NCBI GenBank assembly: GCA_003290165.1
Contig: QNQO01000826.1
Span: 186,001-250,000 of the forward strand
Direction of reading: 5' to 3'
From: Berberis thunbergii
Lineage: Eukaryota; Streptophyta; Magnoliopsida; Ranunculales; Berberidaceae
Length of the DNA: 64,000 nt
This document shows positions 1 through 10,399 of this stretch, in pieces. The notes beneath the pieces were generated by a model. It saw only the letters and a list, made by a program, of their open reading frames with translations, searched no databases and was not told the origin of the DNA. The position numbers were made by a program, and so were the translations under genes. Each line of letters starts with the position of its first letter. Position 1 is the first letter of the stretch.

Positions 1-377
1 ACAGAGAACATAGTATTTTCTTTGGTGTTTGGTGCGGTTGTGTGCGCGTGGACGGTGACTTTGTGTCTGATTCTTGGGCGCGTGGATGCGATATCAACTT
101 AGTTTTGTCGATTGATTTGGTAGAAGAAGTTGAAGGAGATTTTGGGTTAATTTGTTGTGAGGTAATCCGTGTTATTTACTCCTTGTATTACTCAAGCTTT
201 GGGAAAAAAACTTGAGAAGTTATTGTACTTTTTCTTATTTGATTAGCAGATTCTCTCGGATTTGCCTCGTGGTTTTTCCCTTCACATTGAAGGGTTTTTC
301 ACGAAAATCTCGGTGTCTAGTTTATTATTGGTTTAGATTATTTCCTTGGTATTGTTTTATTGGTATTTGTCCCAACA
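1..377 (+). repeat. 5' LTR of copia element 1 (3' portion only)
   Basis: This segment matches about 3403-3805 closely in the same orientation and ends in the same CCCAACA. The terminal CAACA mirrors the TGTTG at the start of the 3' LTR. The missing left part of this LTR lies before base 1. Confidence 0.93.
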
Positions 378-380
378 AAG

Positions 381-392
381 TGGTATCAGAGC
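381..392 (+). promoter_or_regulatory. Primer binding site, initiator Met-tRNA type
   Basis: TGGTATCAGAGC starts three bases after the LTR end. This is the standard plant copia primer site complementary to the 3' end of initiator methionine tRNA. Confidence 0.92.
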
Positions 393-463
393 AATTGTTG
401 GGAGATTGTCAATTAAGAAAGTTGACATAAAGAATAACAACACTACAAGGACGATTAGCCTTA

Positions 464-3110
464 ATGGCTCAAACTATGTTATTTGGAAAGCCCAAGATGG
501 AAGACATATTATACTATAAGGATTTGTACCCTCCAATTGAGGGAGATGCAGCTAAACCCAAGGATATGTTAGAAGAAAAGTGGAAGAAATTAAACAGAAA
601 GGTTATTGGTCACATCGGGCAATGGTTAGATGATTCAGTATTTCATCATGTGTCAGATGAGATGTCTGCACATGCTATTTGGACCAAACTCAAGAATTTA
701 TATGAAAGGAAAATCGCTGCAAACACAACCTTCTTGATCAGAAAGTTAGTGAACCTTAAATTCAAGGAAGGCAGTTCTATTGTTGAGCACTTGAATGAGG
801 TGCAAAGTGTGGTGAATCAGTTGCCCAACATGAAGATAGTGTTAGATGATGAAATGCAAGCACTATTACTTCTTAGCTCATTACCAGATAGTTGGGAAAC
901 ATTGGTGGTGTCGGTTAGTAATTCGGCACGGAATGGACAGCTTACCATGGAGTTGGTTACCGGTAGTTTATTTAATAAAGAGACTAGAATGAAGTCTGTT
1001 GATACTGATCATTCCCAAGCACTTGTGACTGAAAATAGGGGGAGAAAAAAAATATATAAAATATCATGGTTATGATAAGAACCGTGATAAGTCAATAGGG
1101 AGATCAAAGTCAAGAGATAAAAGTTTTAAGTGTCATTATTGTGGTAAACCATGCCATTTCAGAAAACAATGTTATAGACTTATAGTTACAAAAGAGATTT
1201 GAAAGAGGGAAAAGTGAAGAATGGTGATAGTAAAGAAGCTACAGCTGCTGTTGCTGATGAATCCGTGGCTCTTTTGTTTGGCGAAGGTGAATGTTTGCAT
1301 GTTGCAAATGAAGGAAGCAAATGGATTATTGACACTGGTGCATCTTATTATGCAACCCCAAGGAAAGACTATTTCACTACTTATAGAGCAGGAGATTTTG
1401 GCAGTGTTAAAATAGGAAACACTAGCAACTATAAAATAGTGGGAATAGGTGATGTGTGTGTCCAGACTAATACGGGGTGCACGTTGACTTTGAAAGATGT
1501 ACGTCATGTTACTGATATTTGTCTGAACCTGATTTCTGGACTTGTTTTAGATAAACAATGGTATATTAATTATTTTGGTAATGGTGCATGGAAGCTTACC
1601 AAAGGTTAACTTGTTGTGGCAATGGGTAAGGCGTGTTGCACACTATCTAAAACTCGGGTGAAATTGTGTAAGACTGGTTTGAATGCAGCTAAAATGGTTC
1701 TTTTACAAACTTGTTGCATAGGCGACTTGCACACATGAGTGAGAAAGGTATGCAACTCTTAGAAAAGAAGAAATTAATTCTCTCCTTGAAAGGTACTCCT
1801 CTTAACCCTTGTGATTATTGTTTATTTGGTAAACATCATAGAGTTGCATTTCGTAGATCATCAAAAAGAAAATATGGCTTGTTAGATTTGGTTCACACTA
1901 ATGTTTGTGGTCCCATTGAAGTAGATTCTCTTGGTGGTAGTAGATATTTATTGATGATGCATCAAAAAAGGTGTGGATATATTTTCTCAGATCTAAGGAC
2001 CAGGTTTTTCAGCTATTCCAGCAGTTTCATGCCAAGGTTGAAAGAGAAACAAGTAGAGTTTTGAAGTGTATCTGCAGTGATAATGGTGGTGAGTACACAT
2101 CAAAAGAATTTAAAACTTATTGTAGTAAGCTTGGTATACGGCATGAAAAGACAATTCCTCATACTCCACAGCATAATGGGGCAGCAGAAAGAATGAACCG
2201 AGCTATTGTAGAAAATGTGAGATGCATGCTTCGCATGGCTAAATTGCCAAAGAGCTCTGGTCTGAAACGGCTAGTACAACTTGTTATCTCATCAATAGAA
2301 CTCCTTCATTTCCTTTAGATGGTGACATTCCAGAAAGAGTGTGGAGAGGGAAAGATAGTTCATACTCTCATCTGAGTGTATTTGGTTGTAAAACATTTGT
2401 TCATGTACCGAAGAAGAAGAGATTAAAGCTTGATGAGAAGGCATCTCCATGTATTTTCATTGGTTATGGAGATGAGCAGTTTGGCTACAAATTATGAGAT
2501 CCTGAGAATAAGAAAATTATTAGAAGCAGAGATGTGGTATTTTATGAAAATCATACCATTGCAGATTTTGAAAAAATTGAAAAGTCCAAACAGATAAATA
2601 ATGAGGTAGCAGATCTTACACCACTTCCTCCTCCTTTGTCGCGTGTTGAAAATGGGGAGAAATGCCAGATGATATAGTTGGTGACCATATGCCAGAAAAT
2701 GAAGTTGTTAATGATGATCATGTAGAAACAGATGAGACTGCATATGAAGAGCACCCCTTCAGCAAGAAATAGTAGAGCCTCAATTAAGAAGGTCTACTAG
2801 AGAGCGCCAACCTTCAAAGAGGTATCCCAATGATGAATATGTTTTCCTTATAGAAGAAGGTGTACAAGAAATTTTTTAAGAAGTACTAGATCAAAAAGAT
2901 AAAGATAGCTGGATGAAAGTTATGCAAGAAGAGATGAGTTCCTTGCATAAGAATGGTACTTATGATTTAGTTGAGATTCCAAAAGGTGGAAAACCTTTGA
3001 AGAACAAATGGGTGTACAAATTGAAAAATGATGGTGATGGAAAGAATGTGAAGCACAAAGCTCGGTTAGTGGTAAAAGGCTTTGCGCAAAATAAAGTGAT
3101 TCTTCCCTAA
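464..3110 (+). pseudogene. Copia gag-pol polyprotein, frameshifted and lacking most of RT and RNase H
   Basis: The ATG at 464 opens a UBN2-type gag of about 200 codons. The frame is lost in an A-run near 1046-1056. A zinc knuckle CHYCGKPCHFRKQC (C-x2-C-x4-H-x4-C) follows at about 1131-1175. Protease is seen from the WIIDTGAS motif at about 1321. The GAG-pre-integrase zinc region (H, H, CDYC) spans 1711-1850. The integrase core includes a DNGGEY box and a later HNGAAERMNR box (about 2075-2200). The first integrase catalytic position reads HTNVCGP where HSDVCGP or HTDVCGP is usual, so a catalytic Asp appears to be Asn. The RT start (NKWVYKLK) lies at about 3004, and reading stops at 3110. The family resembles Tnt1-like copia elements; the finer lineage is not certain. 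Confidence 0.9.
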
Positions 3111-3116
3111 TGTTCT

Positions 3117-3126
3117 GGAGGGGAGA
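3117..3126 (+). promoter_or_regulatory. Polypurine tract of copia element 1
   Basis: GGAGGGGAGA lies immediately upstream of the TGTTG that opens the 3' LTR, the expected place for plus-strand priming. Confidence 0.8.
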
Positions 3127-3128
3127 TT

Positions 3129-3805
3129 TGTTGAGGTCCGGCCCATTAGGGTGGATCCAACTTTGGTAAGTAATCAAACATAATTTAAAGTTTGTTTGAA
3201 TAAGGAAAAAAAGTTTTCAATTAGAAACAAAAACAGAAATAAATAGAAACAAAGTTCTATTTGAATAGAAACAAAGTTCTTTAATTAAATAGAAACAAAG
3301 TTCTATATGAGGCGGTGTTGGGCGGCTGCAAACGAGTATAAATAGGTGCATAAAATAGAGTTTTATTCATAGTGTTTTCAGAAAAGCTGTGTGAATAAGC
3401 AACAGATAACATAGTATTCTCTTTGGTGTTTGGTGTAGCTGTGTGCGCATGAACGATGCTTTGTGTCTTATTCTTTGGGCGCGCTTTTGCACGACAAAGT
3501 GTGACGCGTGGCTGTGATATCGACTTAGTTTTGTCGATTGATTTGGTAGAAGAAGTTGAAAGAACTTTTGGGTTAATTTGTTGTGAGGTAACCCGTGTTA
3601 TTTACTCCTTGTATTACTCAAGTTTTGGGAAAAAAAAACTTGAAAAGTTATTGTACTTCTTCTTATTTGATTAGTGGATTCTCTCGGATTTGCCCCGTGG
3701 TTTTTCCCTTCAAATTGAAGGGTTTTCCACGTAAATCTTGGTGTTTCATTTATTATTGTTTTAGATTATTTTCCTGGTATTGTTTTATTGGTATTTGTCC
3801 CAACA
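3129..3805 (+). repeat. 3' LTR of copia element 1 (677 bp)
   Basis: It begins TGTTGAGG after the polypurine tract and ends CCCAACA, giving TGTTG/CAACA terminal inverted repeats. The last 400 bases match the partial 5' LTR with scattered substitutions and small indels. A short repeated motif (AGAAACAAAGTTCTA) occurs three times at about 3246-3306. Confidence 0.92.
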
Positions 3806-4938
3806 TGATTGTTATGCAGTCATCGCAAACTAGAACTAGTGTCTAACAAGCGTGGGAAGTATGATTGTATGCCCTACAACTGGATTTGTTACGAACATTG
3901 TTTTGTGCTTGCAATAATCCATGATAAACAGTATTTCATGATACACTGTGGCATCAAACATGAATAAAAATCATTGCCAGTGCAAGATTTATACACTATT
4001 TCTTTGTTGCCACGGATTAGAAGAGATGGATGATGATAAGGTCTGAGTACCTCAAAAGCAACAGATTGCCATGAAAAAAGACCTCAGAAAAGCTTTCTAT
4101 ATCAATATAATCGATGATGAATCGTGACAAGATGTTGCATAGAAGATCACAAGGCAGCTTCTTCCAATCGCCAATGATGCTTAACATATATACATACGTA
4201 TACAAGGAGAACAGATAAGTCACCCTAGTTGATCAGCCAAGCCCAGCTCTGGTGCGTACAGGCTCAAATTCAAAGCCTCAAAGCGAGAGGCTATATTCAA
4301 CTAGGACATTAAAATTTCTAATTCTATGGTAGCAGCTTGCTCTAGTGGTAAAGAGCTTGCCTCAGTTTCCAGGTTACATCCCGACTTTTTTTGTACCATA
4401 CGTATTTTGATTACAGGGGCAGTCTTTAGTCACACAGGGATCTTACTTTTATTTTTTAACATGCATATTGTGAATTTAATGTCGGGAATTTTAGACATGC
4501 CCCCTAACGATATATAATAATACAATCCCATCAAGTTGGAATGTGAATGTTGTGAACACCTAATTTGACTATGAATCTGCTGAATTGAAACAGCGGCTAC
4601 TTGTCAGAACAGCAAGTAATTGTTGTTGCGATATATTATAACGTGCAACATTGCATGACAGCAACTGGGCTTCTTAAATGAACGAACTTTGGCCTTGAAG
4701 ATGTGCACTAACAGTTATATTTGGTTTTTTCTATTCCATAATTTAAAAATGACACCACAGATGTGTTGTAAAATTCAATTGAAACTGAAAATAATGAATT
4801 CACAAATAACATCCTGGAGCTAGACAAGCTATTTCAAAGATTCATAATAATTTTGTACTATTACTTTTTTTTTTTTTTTCTACTATTACTTATTGATCCA
4901 ATTCTTTACATTATCGAAGAAGCTATTCTTCTGTCCAA
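3806..4938. other. Intergenic stretch, no gene recognised
   Basis: AT-rich sequence without a convincing ORF. It holds a weak tRNA-like motif (listed separately) and a T-run at about 4866-4879. The right part may include the 3' untranslated region of the minus-strand DUF1336 gene. Confidence 0.6.
4326..4391 (+). repeat. Possible tRNA-derived SINE head
   Basis: TAGCAGCTTGCTCTAGTGGT resembles a tRNA A box region, and GGTTACATCCCG 35 bases later resembles a degenerate B box. No clear 3' tail or flanking duplication was found. It is a weak call and could be chance similarity. Confidence 0.35.
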
Positions 4939-5793
4939 TTAAAGAGGATCTTGATTCAAACCCAGATGTTGGTACTTCAGGTGGTCAATACCATTCAAGC
5001 GTACGCAACATAAGACCTGCTCTGGCAATTCTTCAGGTTTATTTCCCTGAATAGTGAGGCCGACATCCAACACACAATGCTTCAATCTGTCTTGAAAGGC
5101 CTCAAATCCTTTTCTGGAAATGTAACCAAATCGGTGCATATCAATATCAATCTCAAAATAATTTCTATCTTCTCCCAGGTAAAATTCATGTTGAGGACGT
5201 GACAGAATTGGTTTTCCATTGTACGCCTTCATCAGCTTTCTTTCAGACACATTTAAATGAAGAGCATCCACATTTGCCACACGCCCCAATATCTTTAACC
5301 TCTGCCGGACAGGAGCAGTTGAATCCTTAGGAAAACCTTTGACCTTTTCTACTTCATCATCAATAATCCGTCTGAAATTCTCCAGGAAATGCGCTGGGAG
5401 TTGCTTGGAGTGACTTTCAGAAAGTTTAAAGTACATCACGACGCTCATTCCTTCACCATCTTCCTCATTCTGAAAAATTGTGGCAGGATATAATGGAATC
5501 TGAACATTTACAATAAGAAGAGATGGGAGGTTATTGCCAGTTGTATCTACAGCAGGAAGTTTCACATGTCTAGCAATATGATTGATTTTCTGCGGGCATA
5601 AGAAGACATCAACGCCGCATGGATGATATGCTGCATAATTTGGAGCAAGCTCTTTCTTTTTGTCCCTAAGATAATTCTTTGCTCGGACTTTGAAGCTATT
5701 TGGCTCAATATCTGACCAACAATCGTAATTATTGGACTTCTCCACCGGACAGAAAGGAAATTGAGATCCTGCAATTGGTCTTTGCAGAACCAT
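4939..5793 (-). CDS. EDR2-like C-terminal (DUF1336) domain protein
   Basis: A single uninterrupted 284-codon reading frame. The whole length matches the plant DUF1336 domain, the C-terminal domain of ENHANCED DISEASE RESISTANCE 2. Recognisable blocks are FKVRAKNYLRDKKK near residue 34, a GVDVF/INHIARH block near 60-75, LLIVNVQIPLYP near 90, a YFEIDIDM block near 215, and an ELPEQVLCCVRLNGID block near the C-terminus. In EDR2 this domain follows PH and START domains; here neither is present, as in the shorter family members. Molecular function is unknown; EDR2 is linked to defence and cell-death control. An in-frame stop lies about 30 bases before the ATG, but an AG sits directly before the ATG, so an upstream exon cannot be excluded. 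It is the most intact host gene in the window. Confidence 0.88.
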   Translation of the reverse strand: MVLQRPIAGSQFPFCPVEKSNNYDCWSDIEPNSFKVRAKNYLRDKKKELAPNYAAYHPCGVDVFLCPQKINHIARHVKLPAVDTTGNNLPSLLIVNVQIPLYPATIFQNEEDGEGMSVVMYFKLSESHSKQLPAHFLENFRRIIDDEVEKVKGFPKDSTAPVRQRLKILGRVANVDALHLNVSERKLMKAYNGKPILSRPQHEFYLGEDRNYFEIDIDMHRFGYISRKGFEAFQDRLKHCVLDVGLTIQGNKPEELPEQVLCCVRLNGIDHLKYQHLGLNQDPL

Positions 5794-6240
5794 CTTAATT
5801 AATTTTGTATAAACTAATCAAGAATTACAATGTCCTTCCATCCATTTGAAGGAAAACTAATGAACCATCAGATTCAAGGCATTACTGGGATGGTAAGCGC
5901 AGGCGGAGGTTTGACACTGGCAAACAACTAAAATTAGGAAAATTTTCTAGAAAACTTCATATGGCAAAACAACTTATCAGCTGCAATCGGAAGACCGTGT
6001 ATTTTGGGATAGACATTATAAGAGTTTGTTGTTCTGCCACATATACAGCCCAGATGTAAACCCCACAACACCTATAAGGCTATAAGAGATTTTCCCACTT
6101 GGTATTAGTTGTAAGAAAAGAGTTTAATTCGTTGAATGACTTGCCCAAGTGAGTCCAGGTTTGCTGTCCCCAGCATATGCTCTCAAACTCTCCATCCAAA
6201 TGGCGATCTATATTTACGTATTAATGTTTTATCTAAAAAT
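5794..6240. other. Upstream region of the DUF1336 gene
   Basis: Likely promoter or 5' untranslated sequence of the minus-strand gene. No TATA box or upstream exon could be assigned with confidence. Confidence 0.5.
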
Positions 6241-6243
6241 ACT

Positions 6244-6551
6244 CACTACACCAAATTGACATTTTTGTAACAATCCCAAAAACAGTATCACTTTTGAAGT
6301 GTAACAATTCACCTAACAATTTTACACATTTTCACAAATAAAATGATACAATAATTGTATCATCATGAAGAGTATGGTTATAAAAGTGAAACTATTCATG
6401 GTGATCCAACTTATTGTATCATTTTTTTTTGTTACTGTTTTTCATTTTGAGAGTAGATTTAGTTTTGACTTAAAATTGTTTGGTGGATTGTAACATCTCA
6501 AAAGTGAAACTGTTTTTAGAGTTGTTACAAAAGTGTCAATTTGGTGTAGTG
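6244..6551. mobile_element. CACTA-type MITE (308 bp) with 3-bp target duplication
   Basis: The left end CACTACACCAAATTGACA and the right end TGTCAATTTGGTGTAGTG are perfect inverted repeats. The TIR continues for about 50 bases with few mismatches. The element is flanked by ACT on both sides (6241-6243 and 6552-6554), the 3-bp duplication typical of the CACTA superfamily. It has no coding capacity. Confidence 0.93.
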
Positions 6552-6554
6552 ACT

Positions 6555-6800
6555 GTTTTGAATATTTATGGATCACACCACACAATTTAAAATCAATTTT
6601 CTAATTCTCAACGAGTTTGCACAGGTTTAGTCCGAAAACCTAAAATATACATGTAGGTCTCTAAACAAAAAAAGGGTGATTTTTGATCTACCCCAATAAC
6701 GGAGATCTCTTCACCCCATTCAATTTTTTTTTTTTTTTTAAGAAATTAAGTATATAAAGATTAAAGTCTTAGCATAAAACTTTCAATTCACCCACCAAAG
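6555..6800. other. Intergenic stretch
   Basis: AT-rich sequence with a T-run at about 6726-6739. Nothing recognised. Confidence 0.5.
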
Positions 6801-6802
6801 CC

Positions 6803-6905
6803 AATGGGGGTATCAGCTCAGCGGTAGGCCTTTGATGGATGGAATCACAATTCCGGGGTTCAAACCCTGCCAGTCCCATCTAGGGTGGGTGGGGTGAAAG
6901 GATCT
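6803..6905 (+). mobile_element. tRNA-derived SINE-like element
   Basis: TCAGCTCAGCGGTAGG is a good pol III A box region and GGTTCAAACCC a near-consensus B box, about 35 bases apart. They are followed by a short non-tRNA body and an A-rich stretch. A motif near TTCACCCACCAAA occurs just left (about 6786) and again at about 7157, and might be a target duplication. The segment is directly followed by a foldback element, so the true 3' end is unclear. Confidence 0.6.
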
Positions 6906-6918
6906 TAAAAAAGAGTGC

Positions 6919-7090
6919 TTCTAGGGAGCCTGGGTCTGCTGCCTGAGTTTGCAGCCTGGGTGGTATTTTTACATTTTTGCCCCTGCCTTTTTAACCACTC
7001 TTTAAATATAAAGACAACAAAGAAAGGGCAAAAGGGTAATTTCGCCCACCCAGGCTGCAAACCCAGGCAGCAGACCCAGGCTCCCTAGAA
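6919..7090. mobile_element. Foldback MITE (172 bp), CTAGGGAGCCTGGG termini
   Basis: The left arm starts TTCTAGGGAGCCTGGGTC and the right arm ends GACCCAGGCTCCCTAGAA. The arms are about 45 bases long with one or two mismatches and a central spacer of about 80 bases. A related element lies at 62238-62401, with similar length and similar inner sequence (GTNTTTTTACATTTTT). Confidence 0.85.
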
Positions 7091-9947
7091 TTATTCCTTA
7101 AAAAAATAAAACTCACCAAACAAACCCATGAAAAGTGCCCTTCTGCAAAATTTCAGTTCACCCACCAAACAATCTCAATCTTTTTCTACTCTCTTCCTAC
7201 CAAGGCCACTGCAGTTGCACAACCATTATGCAACTCGATCTCCTCTCGTTATCCTTTCTCTTGTTTGGTGACTTGAGTATTGGATGGGGTTTGATGGGTT
7301 TCAGTTGTATGCAAATTTACAAGTTTTAGTGGTGAATTTGGCTGATTAATTACCAAACTGACTATGTAATTCACTTGGGAAACATATTCATACATTTTAT
7401 GAAGAAAAATCAAATTTGCAATGGCTGAAGTTGAATTTAGTAAAGCTACCAAGTTTGTAACGAGTTAGTACCAAAATTTTGTTCTGATGAATCCACTCCA
7501 TCGACTGGACTAAACAATTCTTATCTTCCATGCAGAGACGGATCATTTGAGTATGTTAATGCATGCCATATTTCAACCATTAATTAGAAGTAATATTTTC
7601 ATCACTTGCTCAGCAAAACTTTGTACAAGAGAGAATAATAAATAAATAAAAGAAAGAAAACAAACATAAAATTGTGCTAGGGGAAATGAGAGTCGAGAGA
7701 TGTCCAAATTAAAAGTTCAATAACAGATTCTAATGAGTAATAATAAGGATTCCATAATATATGGTGCTTGTACACAGATTTTTATTCACTAGTAGTTTGA
7801 TATGGCATAACAGAATAACACTGGATGATATATGTATAATATTTGATTGACCACACCAATTATGACATAGAGAGCATGATGTTCATGTTCATGAAGATGA
7901 CATAATTCATCTCCACAACTTGGAATCAGAATCAACTTTGTGTGATAAACCCCCAGAGCATCTGCGTGGCAATAAAAGTGGCGAGTTCTCAACCGTAATC
8001 CTCCTTCCTTGAGGGAGCGTCCCCATGTAATTAATAGTCTTTGGGTTAATCTACACCAGATAAAGTATCGATCCACGACTTTTGATTTGTGCAATCACGT
8101 TTGCATGCCACCACAAAATTTTGAACTTTGCCATTGTAGCACCTATATCATTTATTCATTTGTTATTTATTAAATAATTCCTTATTTCATTGAATGGGGC
8201 TCAAACTCGAATATTGTTTCTTTTGGGATTAGTTGGTTAAATTCAAAAACAAAAGGGATAGTTTTCAAATAGAAAAAAAAACCCTAGCAAAAACAAAACC
8301 TAATAGGAGGACACACATCTTTTAACGTTTTCTTTCAAGTTTTTACACTCTCCAACGCCTTCCTAGCTTGGAAAAGGAAAAGAAAACGAGAAGAAGAATA
8401 AGAAGAGAGGGAATTGAAGGTAACCGATAAGATAGAAAAGTACCATTCCACGCAACAAATAAATGGTAAGTTTTCTTCAATCTTTTCGTTTTTATTATAC
8501 TTTTGATTAGAGATACACTCGATTAATAGAATAACTCTTAAATTGGGTATTTAGATTACAGTTTAGCTTTATGTGTTGGTTCATAGTAATGTTTACAAGG
8601 TTTTGAATTAGTTGCATATTTTTATCAAACTTCATATATATGTGATTTCGGGCAGAATTCAGCTCTCCGTAGTCTTAGGTTTTGCAATGGATCAAGACTT
8701 TCCCATGGTCAAAAGCTTTTCAAATCTGATCAGTACGTTCACAAGCCATGTATTGGAAAATATCCTTGGTTTAGAGTCCATCCAACGGTGAGATTGCCCT
8801 CAAGGCATGAAAACCACACCGTCACTGGTCAGATTGTAGAAATCCTAGGATTCTTGCAAATTTTACTTCGCGATGTTCTTTGGCTTATACGTGAATGCAA
8901 TTGAAATTGATATTATCAACACCTATGAATTGTATTGTATATGATTAGTGTTGGTAGTTTGTGAGATGTTTCTTTTAGTTTAATTGTCTATGTTATGCAA
9001 ATTGATACATGGTATTCTTACTTTAAGCTCTGTAATTAAAAGGTTTGGATATGTGAATATGATTGAAATCAGTACTTGAATTGTTATATCATGACTTGAA
9101 ATTAGTAGTTAGTATGCGATTCTCCTTTAAACTTGAATTTTGATTATTATGCAAATTGACTTGCTAAGAAGTATTCATATATTGAATGAGTTTGATAGCC
9201 ACTTTGTTATAGAAAATTTGTTCATGAAAATGCTATGTTTCTCTAAAAAAATGGGTAACTACTGTGGTGGATTTGTTTACGATTAGCAAAGTATCATTGT
9301 TTAAGAATTTTGGGATAACACCATATGCGATACGGGTAACCTTGAGTTCATGATCTTTAATCACATTGAATAGTACCTTAGAACTATTCATCTCTTATTG
9401 TTTTATGATGTCCTTTTCCTATAAAGAAACTAAGAACCTTCCGGTTGGGTCTTACAAAAACGGGGGAGTTTTTTTGAATGTTTAATGAAGGCATTGATAT
9501 TTCCTCCATCAAAATAAAGATGTGAGATGTTTTGCATATGTTGTTAGCCCTTGTGTTGCTTTTATACCACTCATATTGTTAGGTGTATCCGGTGATGCAA
9601 GCTCGTACTTGATGTTCCCACTTAGACATGAATGAAGAAGAAATTCTCATTTATATGAGAGAGGCATAAAGACATGTATGTTCGAAACGAAAGTGACGCG
9701 AATGTGGTATAGTCTAAGATGATCAATGTACTGAAATGAATAATTTGTTTAAGACAAGTAATGTATGGACACAACTGTCATAATTGATGAATTCTAATAA
9801 ATTGGTAACTCAGTTTAGTATAATTTTTAATTGTCAGGTAAAAGACATAATTATGAACATTTTTTGTGAAATACATATTTTTTTAATATTTTTCATTTAC
9901 AATGAGATTATCAGGTTTTAGGTCAACTAGATAGTCTATAGTATAAT
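7091..9947. other. Long intergenic stretch without a recognised gene
   Basis: No ORF resembles a known family. At 8280-8480 a purine-rich leader is followed by AATGGTAAGT, which would serve as a 5' splice site, so a spliced transcript or a non-coding exon is possible but unsupported. The rest is AT-rich. The right limit is set by the start of LTR similarity of gypsy element A. Confidence 0.5.
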
Positions 9948-10249
9948 GTTACGCCTCCACGGACACGTCTTCATAAAGAAGGAGACTTTTACGAAGAATG
10001 TCTCCTTTCGATGCGCCTCACATGCTTAAGTCACGCAGAGAACTAACTGGGACCATTATATAAGGTAAAGGGAACAATCGACAAAGGTATGCACTTTGAA
10101 CTGAGTTTTGTCCAGATTTACTTCCTTCTTCAACTGAGTTGTTGACTTAAGAATCGGAGTGCCTTCGGCTACAAAAAAAGGTGGTATTTGGCAATCTAAC
10201 ATCTGTTTTACAGGTGAAACTTATAAGAGGACGAGATTTGGACGCATCA
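9948..10249 (+). repeat. 5' LTR of gypsy A, truncated
   Basis: It matches the last 300 bases of the 3' LTR at 17549-18089, including a TATATAAG TATA box (10057-10064 here) and the conserved GGAGTGCCTTCGGC block. It ends GACGCATCA before GTTTGACACCATCCG, the presumed primer site. Similarity starts abruptly at about 9948, so the left half is missing. Confidence 0.85.
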
Positions 10250-10399
10250 GTTTGACACCATCCGTGAGGAACAACAAGTTTCCTCTAAAATAGAAAATCT
10301 ACGGCAGCTCTGATCAATGATCAAAGAAGCCATCAGAACAACTGGAGTACTCGAAAGACCCTCAATCTGGCAATGATCGACACAACCCATCTCATGATT

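Larger units (their letters stand above)
1..3805 (+). mobile_element. Ty1/copia LTR retrotransposon 1, internally deleted, 5' end outside window
   Basis: The order seen is partial 5' LTR, primer binding site, gag, zinc knuckle, protease, integrase, a stub of reverse transcriptase, polypurine tract and complete 3' LTR. Protease-integrase-RT order is the Ty1/copia order. Most of the reverse transcriptase and all of RNase H are missing: the reading passes from the conserved start of RT (around 2913-3100) almost directly into the polypurine tract at about 3117. The copy is therefore non-autonomous. The target-site duplication cannot be tested because the left edge is outside the window. Confidence 0.93.

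Noticed and set aside
4326..4517. Plus-strand ORF of 63 codons
   Set aside because: It overlaps a tRNA-like motif and has no family resemblance.
6803..6890. A functional tRNA gene
   Set aside because: A and B boxes are present, but the acceptor and anticodon stems do not pair as a cloverleaf; a SINE head is the better reading.
7789..8094. Minus-strand open frame of about 100 codons
   Set aside because: It lacks an ATG start, resembles no family and lies in AT-rich DNA; treated as chance.
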